Origin: Terracoccus sp. 273MFTsu3.1
Lineage (GTDB): Bacteria > Actinomycetota > Actinomycetes > Actinomycetales > Dermatophilaceae
Direction: 5' to 3'
Assembly (NCBI RefSeq): GCF_000383675.1
Contig: NZ_KB911820.1
Coordinates: forward strand, 372,001-436,000
DNA length: 64,000 nt
Within the stretch, counting starts at the first letter, position 1, and each line of letters begins with the position of its first letter. Shown here piece after piece: positions 57,753 to 64,000 of the stretch. Under the pieces are notes generated by a model that worked only from the letters and a program-made list of their open reading frames with translations, had not been told where the DNA came from and did not search any database. A program made the translations under genes and the position numbers.

Positions 57753-59447
57753 ATGGCCGCGTCGGAGACCCCGTCCGAGACCAGGCACGGCATCGGTGTC
57801 AGCCCGGGCACGGCGTACGGGCCGGTGGTGCAGGTGGCACCACCGGTCCGGCCGCCGGCCGACGAGAAGGCGGTCGACGACCAGGAGGCAGCGCTCGCCG
57901 ACGTGCGTGCGGCCTTCGAGTCGGTCGCCGTCTCGCTCGAGGAGCGGGCGACCCGGGTCGACGACACGGCCCAGCAGATCCTCAAGGCGACCGCCCTCAT
58001 CGCTCGCGACAAGGGCCTCGTCAAGGCCGCGGCCAAGGAGCTCGCCGCGGGGCACGGTCGGGCGCACTCCATCGAGAACGCCGTCGAGACGTATGCCGCC
58101 CAGTTCGAGGCGCTCGGCGGCTACTTCGCCGAGCGGGTCGCCGACCTGCGTGACGTCGGGTCACGCGCGGTCGCAGCGGTGCTCGGGGTCCCGGCCCCCG
58201 GCGTACCCTCCTTCACCGAGCCGAGCGTCATCGTCGCCGAGGACCTCGCCCCCGCCGAGACGGCCACCCTCGACCGGCGGCTCGTCGTCGGGATCATCAC
58301 CGAGGCTGGTGGCCGGACGAGCCACACGGCGATCCTCGCCGCGCAGATGGGGATCCCCGCCGTCGTCCAGCTCGCCGGGGCCACCGAGATCGCCGCGGGC
58401 ACGCCCGTCGCGCTCGACGGCGACACCGGCGAGGTGACCGTCGACCCCGACATGGAGCTCGTCACCGCCCAGCGGGAGCGGGCGGCGCGTCGCGCGGAGG
58501 CGCTCTCGCACCTCTCCGGGCCCGGCCGGACGTCCGACGGCGTTGAGGTCGCGCTGCTCGCCAACATCGGCGGGGTCGAGGATGCCGTCGCTGCCGGCGC
58601 CCAGGACCTCGAGGGCGTCGGGCTCTTCCGCACCGAGTTCGTCTACCTCTCGGCGACGAAGGCCCCGACCGTCGAGGAGCAGACCGAGATCTACCGTGGC
58701 GTCTTCGCGCCCTTCGAGGGGCGACGCGTCGTCGTCCGCACCCTCGATGCCGGCGCCGACAAGCCGCTCAAGTTCGCGGACCTCGGCCCGGAGGAGAACC
58801 CTGCGCTCGGCCGTCGCGGTCTGCGCCTGTCGGCCGAGCGGCCCGACCTGCTCGACGCCCAGCTCGAGGCGCTCGCCATCGCCGCCCGCGAGACCGGGGC
58901 CGACGTGCGCGTCATGGCCCCGATGGTCGCCACGGCGGAGGAGGCGGCATGGTTCGCGCGGCGCGTCCGGGAGAACGGGCTGCCCAAGGCGGGGGTCATG
59001 ATCGAGGTGCCGGGGGCGGCCCTGCGGGCCCACGACGTGCTCGGCGAGGTCGACTTCGGCTCGCTCGGCACCAACGACCTCGCGCAGTACACGATGGCCG
59101 CCGACCGCATGCAGGGCGCGCTGTCCGACCTGCTCGACCCGTGGCAGCCGGGCGTCCTCGACGTCGTCGGGCTCGCGTGCGAGGGGGCCGCCCGGGCCGA
59201 CCGCCCCATCGGGGTCTGCGGCGAGTCCGCCGGGGACCCGTTGCTCGCCCTCGTCCTCGTCGGGCTCGGGGTCTCGTCGCTGTCGATGGCGCCGAGCAAG
59301 GTGCCGGTCGTGCGCCTGGCCCTGTCGCTCCACTCCGTAGTCGAGTGCCAGGCCCTGGCGGCCGCGGCCCGCGGTGCGCGCACCGCCATCGACGCCCTCA
59401 CGGCCGTGCGCGAGGCCGCGCGGACCGAGCTGACCGACCTGCTCTGA
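57753..59447 (+). CDS. ptsI: PTS phosphotransferase enzyme I
   Basis: 564 residues. The HPr-binding N-terminal domain carries the active His191 in G-G-R-T-S-H-T-A-I. The C-terminal PEP barrel shows G-V-G-L-F-R-T-E-F near 290, R-T-L-D-A-G-A-D-K near 328 and the catalytic Cys in G-V-C-G-E-S-A-G-D-P near 491. It transfers phosphate from PEP to HPr. It completes the fructose phosphorelay; its stop is 3 bp from the stop of the convergent SRPBCC gene. Confidence 0.96.
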   Translation: MAASETPSETRHGIGVSPGTAYGPVVQVAPPVRPPADEKAVDDQEAALADVRAAFESVAVSLEERATRVDDTAQQILKATALIARDKGLVKAAAKELAAGHGRAHSIENAVETYAAQFEALGGYFAERVADLRDVGSRAVAAVLGVPAPGVPSFTEPSVIVAEDLAPAETATLDRRLVVGIITEAGGRTSHTAILAAQMGIPAVVQLAGATEIAAGTPVALDGDTGEVTVDPDMELVTAQRERAARRAEALSHLSGPGRTSDGVEVALLANIGGVEDAVAAGAQDLEGVGLFRTEFVYLSATKAPTVEEQTEIYRGVFAPFEGRRVVVRTLDAGADKPLKFADLGPEENPALGRRGLRLSAERPDLLDAQLEALAIAARETGADVRVMAPMVATAEEAAWFARRVRENGLPKAGVMIEVPGAALRAHDVLGEVDFGSLGTNDLAQYTMAADRMQGALSDLLDPWQPGVLDVVGLACEGAARADRPIGVCGESAGDPLLALVLVGLGVSSLSMAPSKVPVVRLALSLHSVVECQALAAAARGARTAIDALTAVREAARTELTDLL

Positions 59448-59450
59448 CCC

Positions 59451-59891
59451 CTAGCGCGGTTGCGACTCGGCGAAGGTCTTGAACGCCTCCATCATCGACA
59501 GGCTCTGCTTCGGGAAGCTCTTGGCGAGGACGAGCCCGACGACCTTCATGACGCCGTGGAACTCGAAGTCGTTGTGGGTCACCCAGCGCGTGGCGTCGGG
59601 CCCGGCCTCGTGGAACTCGTTGCGGGTCGTCGAGTGGACGCCCTTGGCGTCATAGGTGCCCTCGAACGCGTACGGAAGGTCGCGGCGCGTCACGGTCTCG
59701 ACCATCTCGAGGGTGCCGCGTCCGCGGCGGAAAGTCAGCCGCGACTGGGCACCCGGGTGGCCCGGCTCGCCGTGGATCGGCTCGAACGAGACGAGCCCCT
59801 CCCGCCACTTCGGCAGGTTGTCCGGGTCGTCGAAGAGCTCGATGAACCGCGCCCGCGGCACCTGGACGACGACCTCCTGGGTGAACTCCAT
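59451..59891 (-). CDS. SRPBCC family protein
   Basis: 146 residues: an F-T-Q-E-V-V-V-Q-V-P start, then F-D-D-P-D-N-L-P-K-W near 20-30, a central set of strands and a C-terminal helix K-Q-S-L-S-M-M-E-A-F-K-T-F. The pattern is typical of START-like ligand-binding proteins (polyketide_cyc2 type). Ligand unknown. Confidence 0.85.
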   Translation of the reverse strand: MEFTQEVVVQVPRARFIELFDDPDNLPKWREGLVSFEPIHGEPGHPGAQSRLTFRRGRGTLEMVETVTRRDLPYAFEGTYDAKGVHSTTRNEFHEAGPDATRWVTHNDFEFHGVMKVVGLVLAKSFPKQSLSMMEAFKTFAESQPR

Positions 59892-59933
59892 GCGCGAACC
59901 GTACTGCCGCGGCCCGTCACGCGGGTCGAAGCG

Positions 59934-61595
59934 TCACGCGTGACCCGGGTCGGAGGCCGTGGCTGTCGGCTCGGGGCCGGCCCCCATCCGCCCGGCGACG
60001 CGTGCCGTGAGGACGGCCGTGATCGGGATGCCGAGCCAGAGCCAGGCGACCGTCGTCGATGACCCCAGGACGCCGCTCAGCTGAGCGTCGTTGAAGAGGT
60101 AGAGGTAGAGCGTGAGCAGCCCGACCTGCCCGGCCACGAGCAACGAGCGACTGCGTTCGTTGCGGCGCCGGTCGGCGTAGGCGGGTGGCGGGTTGAGCCA
60201 CAGGGCGATGACGACCGCGACCACGACCGCGATCTGGGTGACGTGGTCCATCCACGCGTCCGGCCAGAAGCTGTCCAGGTGCAGCACGACGAAGGGGACC
60301 ACGACGAGCACCATCAGGGCTCGAGGCTGGAGACCCGCCGTCCGGCCGGTCACGACCATCACGAGCACGGCGACGGTCACGACGGCCTCCACCTGGCCCG
60401 GAGCCGCCCAGGCCGTGGGAGAGGTGTCGGCCGCGAAGGCGATCCCGATCAGGGCGGGGACCAGCCACAGCCCCGCCGCGAGCCACAGGTAGAGGCCTGC
60501 GCTCAGAGCGCGTCGAACCAGCAGCTCGGCCAGGGCCGCGAGAAGGATGACGCCCGCGATGACGACCTGCACCCGCTCGACGTGGTCGATCACCCAGTTG
60601 GGCAGGCCGAAGAAGGAGCTGGTGTCGGCCGAGGGCGAGAGGGTCCCCACCACGGTGATCGCGACGAGCGTCGCGAGGGCCGCCACCTCCATGATGCCGA
60701 CGCCGAGCGAGACAGCGGCGAGCCGCGGCGGGAAACCGCCCGGAGACAAGGGGCGCCGCGCACTCCATGCGGCGACGGACACCATCAACCCGGCAACGAG
60801 CGCGGCATGCAACCAGGACAGGGGCTGGTCGACGCGAGGTCGCCAGAAGACCTCTCCGCCGAGGAAGCCACCAGTCACGTGGAGGTAGAGCCCTGCGAGG
60901 AGCAGGAGCTTGAGGACGACCGCCGCGATCACCGCCTGCCGGGTGACGCGCCAGCGCAGCAGGCGGCCGGTGCGCTCCCGCTGCCCCTCGACCGAGGTGG
61001 CCAGGGCGAAGATCGTCAGCAGCGACAGGAGGATCGACGCCGCCGGAGCGAGGCTGCGGCCTCGGATCGCGGCGAGCGCCTGGTCGACGTCCGAGCTCCG
61101 GACCGTGGCGACGAGTGCCATGACCGCGGGCGTGGACGCCAGGGCGCAGCGCGCGGCCTCGTGGCTGCGGCCCCCCGCTGGCAGCGTGAGCGCCGCTGCA
61201 GTGCAGGCGAGTCCGAGGGCGACGAGCCACAGCCGCGCCGACCCCAGGGACAGGGCGTCCATGGTGAAGAGGGCGATGATCAGTGCGGCGCCACTCAGCA
61301 CGACGCGCTGAAGTGGGGCAGAGCGTACGGCACCGATGCTGATCGTCACCATGACCACGCCCAGGGCCACCACGGTGACGATCGACTGCCACGGCCAGTA
61401 CGCGTCCCCGCTGATCTCGTTGAGCACGGCGCGTCCGCGCCAACCGGTGGCGATCATGAGACACAGCAGTGCTGCCCAGGCATGACCTAGGAGCACCACG
61501 ACCCTGACGGCGCGTTCGAGGTTGGACGTGCCCACCCGGAGCGCTCTCGCCCGGAAGCCGTCACCCAGCCGGGTGCGAAGCCCCACCTGCGTCAT
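59934..61595 (-). CDS. Polytopic membrane protein of unknown function
   Basis: About 553 residues with roughly 14 hydrophobic segments distributed along the whole chain, short loops, and no visible catalytic motif or transporter signature. The start is uncertain: ATG 61595 follows GGGGTG closely, while a GTG at 61622 would add nine residues. It lies alone between the SRPBCC gene and the methyltransferase gene on the same strand. Confidence 0.75.
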   Translation of the reverse strand: MTQVGLRTRLGDGFRARALRVGTSNLERAVRVVVLLGHAWAALLCLMIATGWRGRAVLNEISGDAYWPWQSIVTVVALGVVMVTISIGAVRSAPLQRVVLSGAALIIALFTMDALSLGSARLWLVALGLACTAAALTLPAGGRSHEAARCALASTPAVMALVATVRSSDVDQALAAIRGRSLAPAASILLSLLTIFALATSVEGQRERTGRLLRWRVTRQAVIAAVVLKLLLLAGLYLHVTGGFLGGEVFWRPRVDQPLSWLHAALVAGLMVSVAAWSARRPLSPGGFPPRLAAVSLGVGIMEVAALATLVAITVVGTLSPSADTSSFFGLPNWVIDHVERVQVVIAGVILLAALAELLVRRALSAGLYLWLAAGLWLVPALIGIAFAADTSPTAWAAPGQVEAVVTVAVLVMVVTGRTAGLQPRALMVLVVVPFVVLHLDSFWPDAWMDHVTQIAVVVAVVIALWLNPPPAYADRRRNERSRSLLVAGQVGLLTLYLYLFNDAQLSGVLGSSTTVAWLWLGIPITAVLTARVAGRMGAGPEPTATASDPGHA

Positions 61596-61664
61596 CACCC
61601 CATGGAACCGCTCACGCCACACGTCCGCAGGACATTGGCTGGGATCCGCTCCCGGCCAGTGCTC

Positions 61665-62666
61665 TCAGCGGTCAGTGCGTACCTCGAGGATCACGACGTC
61701 GGCGTCGGTCTCCACCAGTCGCGCGGGCTCGAAGCCGGCGGCGACGAACAACGCGTCGAACTCCGCCGCCGTGCGCTCGCGCCCACCCGGCAGCACGAGC
61801 ATGTTGAGGTCGGACAGGGCTGACTCGAGCTCGTGGCCCGGTCGGTCGAGCACGAGCTCGACGACGAGCACCACCCCGCCCGGTGCCAGCGAGCGGCGGC
61901 AGGTGCGCAGGATCTCGACACACTTCGTGTCGGACCAGTCGTGCAGCACCTTCTTGAGCAGGTATGCATCGGCAGGCGGGACCGCGTCGAAGAAGCTGCC
62001 CGCCGCGACCGACCACCGGGACGCGACCGACTCGCTCGCGGTCGAGGGCGGCCCGGCTGGTAGCACCTGGGGAAGGTCGAACACCGTGCCGTCGAGGTGC
62101 TCGTGGCCGGCCAGGACGGCCTCGAGCAGCGCCCCGAGTCCGCCGCCGACGTCGACGACCGAGGTCAGCCCCGTGAAGTCGTATGAGCTCGCCACCGCCG
62201 TCGCCACCCTCGACGTCAGAGCCGCCATGTTGTCGTTGAAGACCGCGTTGGCCCGCGCGTGGGAGGCCCGGTAGGTCCAGACGTCCTCACCGTGCAGGGC
62301 CGAGAAGGCGTTGTCGCCCGTCCGGACGCTGTGGGTGAGGTGACCCCAGGCCGCCCACGTCGCCGGGTCCTGGAGCGTGCGGGCCAGGGGTCGCAGCGAG
62401 CCGGGGGCGTCGGTGCGCAACCCGGCCCCGAGCGACGTCGCGGTGTACGTGCCCTCGGTCGACACGGCATACAAGCCCAGTGCGACGAGCACCCGCATGA
62501 GCCGGCCGAGAGTGTCCTCGTCCGCCCCCACGCGTGCGGCGAGCTGCGCCAGGGACATCGGCCCGGACGCCAGCTCGTCGCTGAGCCCCAGCTCGGCGGC
62601 CGTGCTGACGGCCGCCGACGTCCGGAAGCCGATGATCATCGATCTGAGGTCAGGGGTCGCGTCCAT
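61665..62666 (-). CDS. SAM-dependent O-methyltransferase with dimerisation domain
   Basis: 333 residues from the ATG at 62666 (GGAGG 11 nt upstream). An N-terminal dimerisation winged helix (A-A-E-L-G-L-S-D-E-L, then L-A-Q-L-A-A-R-V-G-A-D) precedes the Rossmann domain. The SAM site is V-V-D-V-G-G-G-L-G near residue 168, followed by F-D-L-P-Q-V. The catalytic His region is L-L-K-K-V-L-H-D-W-S-D near 237. This is the acetylserotonin/hydroxyindole O-methyltransferase family, used for small phenolic or polyketide substrates. Substrate unknown; no biosynthetic cluster surrounds it. Confidence 0.9.
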   Translation of the reverse strand: MDATPDLRSMIIGFRTSAAVSTAAELGLSDELASGPMSLAQLAARVGADEDTLGRLMRVLVALGLYAVSTEGTYTATSLGAGLRTDAPGSLRPLARTLQDPATWAAWGHLTHSVRTGDNAFSALHGEDVWTYRASHARANAVFNDNMAALTSRVATAVASSYDFTGLTSVVDVGGGLGALLEAVLAGHEHLDGTVFDLPQVLPAGPPSTASESVASRWSVAAGSFFDAVPPADAYLLKKVLHDWSDTKCVEILRTCRRSLAPGGVVLVVELVLDRPGHELESALSDLNMLVLPGGRERTAAEFDALFVAAGFEPARLVETDADVVILEVRTDR

Positions 62667-62875
62667 CTCGCCATCGTCCTCCGGAAAGGGGACGGCGGAC
62701 GGACTCGGCATGGCGCGACACGTCCGCTGCCGCGTCGGACGCTGGGGCTCGGACAGGCTGGGCTGCATCCTCGTGGTGACCACCCTCATAGGTCTGGACC
62801 CGTTGGACGCCAAGGCGGCTCGATAGACTCGAGGTGGACGTCGACACCGGCGCCCACCCGGCAAAGGAGCTCGCC

Positions 62876-63217
62876 ATGAGCACGTCCAGCCTCTTCATGG
62901 ATCGGGTCCGTCTCGAGGACGGGTACCACGAGGACGACCTTCCCTTCATCGAGCACGCGCTGAGCCAGCTGTTCACCCAGCTGGAGCGCTTCGACCCGTC
63001 GATGGTCCACATCGGGCTGCGGGTCAAGGACCGTGGGCAGCCGGGCATGCACACCTCGGTCGAGGTCTGCGTCAGCGGACTGCCGACCGTCATCGGGGTC
63101 TCCCACCTCACCGACACCAAGGCCGCGCTCAACGACGCCGAGGCCAAGGTCGTGTCCCAGCTGCGCGAGGCCGCCGACCGCCACCACGACCGTCGTCCCC
63201 GCCAGCCCCGTCACTGA
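62876..63217 (+). CDS. HPF/RaiA-like ribosome-associated protein
   Basis: 113 residues. The layout fits the single-domain HPF fold: I-E-H-A-L-S-Q-L-F-T-Q-L-E-R-F as helix 1, V-H-I-G-L-R-V-K-D-R as a strand, T-S-V-E-V-C-V-S-G-L as the next, and K-A-A-L-N-D-A-E-A-K-V-V-S-Q-L as helix 2, with a basic tail. Such proteins bind the 30S subunit and inactivate ribosomes in stress. AAAGGAG supports the ATG. Similarity is by pattern only, so moderately sure. Confidence 0.65.
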   Translation: MSTSSLFMDRVRLEDGYHEDDLPFIEHALSQLFTQLERFDPSMVHIGLRVKDRGQPGMHTSVEVCVSGLPTVIGVSHLTDTKAALNDAEAKVVSQLREAADRHHDRRPRQPRH

Positions 63218-63248
63218 CAGGCCAACGAGAGTCGAGACGCGCTGTCGC

Positions 63249-64000
63249 TCAGTCGGATCCGGCGGAGAGGACGTCGGCGAGGTCGTAGCTGACGGGCTCA
63301 TCGAGCTGGTCGAAGGTGCACGACTCGGGGGTGCGGTCCTCACGCCACCGGACGAACTGCGCCGTGTGCCGGAAGCGCGTGCCCTCCATGTGGTCGTAGC
63401 GCACCTCGACGACCCGCTCGGGCCGGAGGGGCACGAACGAGAGGTCCTTCTGGTTGTTCCAGCGGGAGTACTCCGACGACCGCGGAGTGCGTACGCCGCC
63501 GCTGTCCTCCGCAGGAGCCGCCCAGTTCCACGGGTGCTCGTCCCACTCGGCGACGAGCGGCTGGAGCTCCTCGAAGAGCTCCTTGCGGCGTGCCATGGGG
63601 AAGGCGCCGATGACTCCGACCGAGGCCAGCTTGCCGTCCTCGCCGTAGAGCCCGAGCAGGAGCGAGCCGATGGCGTCGGGCCCGCTCTTGTGGACCCGGT
63701 AGCCGGCGACGACGCAGTCGGCGGTGCGCTCGTGCTTGATCTTGAACATGAGGCGCTTGTCCGCCTCGTAGGCGATGTCGACCGGCTTGGCGATGACCCC
63801 GTCGAGCCCGGCGCCCTCGAACTGGGTGAACCAGCCCTTGGCGACGTCGCGATCGGCGGTCGCCGCGGTCAGGTGGATCGGGGCCTCGGCGCCGGCGAGG
63901 GCCTGCTCGAGCGCGGCGCGGCGCTCGGCGAACGGCTTGTCGAGGAAGGACTCCTCGCCGAGTGCGAGCAGGTCGAAGGCGACGAAGGACGCCGGCGTCT
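63249..64000 (-). CDS. ATP-dependent DNA ligase, LigC-like, 3' part
   Basis: The last 250 residues are visible; the start lies beyond the window. Motif IV is in G-A-G-L-D-G-V-I-A-K-P and motif V in F-K-I-K-H-E-R-T-A-D-C-V-V-A-G-Y. The C-terminal OB domain ends F-R-H-T-A-Q-F-V-R-W-R-E-D-R and S-C-T-F-D-Q-L, typical of actinobacterial LigC. LigC supports end-joining and repair pathways outside replication. A Ku or LigD partner is not in the window. Confidence 0.9.
   Translation of the reverse strand, partial: TPASFVAFDLLALGEESFLDKPFAERRAALEQALAGAEAPIHLTAATADRDVAKGWFTQFEGAGLDGVIAKPVDIAYEADKRLMFKIKHERTADCVVAGYRVHKSGPDAIGSLLLGLYGEDGKLASVGVIGAFPMARRKELFEELQPLVAEWDEHPWNWAAPAEDSGGVRTPRSSEYSRWNNQKDLSFVPLRPERVVEVRYDHMEGTRFRHTAQFVRWREDRTPESCTFDQLDEPVSYDLADVLSAGSD

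Noticed and set aside
1-64000. tRNA, rRNA or known riboswitch genes
   Set aside because: No cloverleaf, rRNA segment or riboswitch core was recognised on either strand by reading; a covariance search would be needed to exclude small ones.

Overview
The window is high-GC DNA, roughly 70% G+C by eye, with NNC/NNG-biased codons, many GTG starts and almost no long intergenic DNA. The gene content is that of an actinobacterium: a 13E12-type DUF222-HNH protein, an MpaB-like oxygenase, an F420-type PPOX flavoprotein, a LigC-like DNA ligase, and DUF4352 and PASTA-like secreted proteins. Micrococcales, perhaps Intrasporangiaceae, is my inference; there is no rRNA or tRNA here to test it.

Layout. 1-3.5 kb: 5' part of a secreted subtilase and a membrane protein. 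2.0-5.5 kb: two tandem paralogues with Trp/Pro-rich N-termini, one of them split. 5.5-12.1 kb: SRPBCC/cupin pair, FAD oxidoreductase, GH31 glycosidase, CDF metal transporter, PadR-type regulator pair. 12.1-14.3 kb: DUF222-HNH gene with a tandem-repeat array derived from its own 3' end. 14.6-21.9 kb: secreted BNR/sialidase-like propeller, then a LacI-controlled sugar uptake locus (binding protein, two permeases, GH32/68-like hydrolase) with two visible LacI-type operators.

21.95-32.7 kb is the accessory region. A minus-strand series encodes Vsr endonuclease, MORC/Hsp90-type GHKL ATPase, Z1-domain ATPase, DUF4420 PD-(D/E)XK protein, AIPR protein and a C5 cytosine methyltransferase. The middle four genes overlap by 8-11 bp. 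Base composition drops here, and a 7-mer common in the rest of the window is absent. The right border is marked by two truncated pseudogenes abutting head to head. This is a multi-gene restriction/abortive-infection-like defence module and the most interesting object in the window.

32.8-53.3 kb: small envelope proteins, GH15 glucoamylase/trehalase-like enzyme, two-ACT-domain protein, MpaB, PPOX protein, a lipoprotein/membrane pair, 2'-5' RNA ligase-like protein, papain-like protein with C-terminal repeats, ornithine aminotransferase, cyclic 2,3-diphosphoglycerate synthetase-like protein with two membrane proteins, and a Tat-exported PhoD phosphatase. 53.5-59.4 kb: complete fructose PTS operon (DeoR regulator, 1-phosphofructokinase, EIIABC, HPr, EI). 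59.4-64 kb: SRPBCC protein, polytopic membrane protein, O-methyltransferase, HPF-like protein and the 3' part of an ATP-dependent DNA ligase.

Non-coding structure is unusually rich: a repeated two-hairpin element (36.6 and 43.2 kb), a perfect 42-bp palindrome (33.7 kb), a triple palindrome array (50.2 kb), several strong bidirectional terminators, and a strongly enriched GTATGCC/GGCATAC motif that forces rare codons inside genes.
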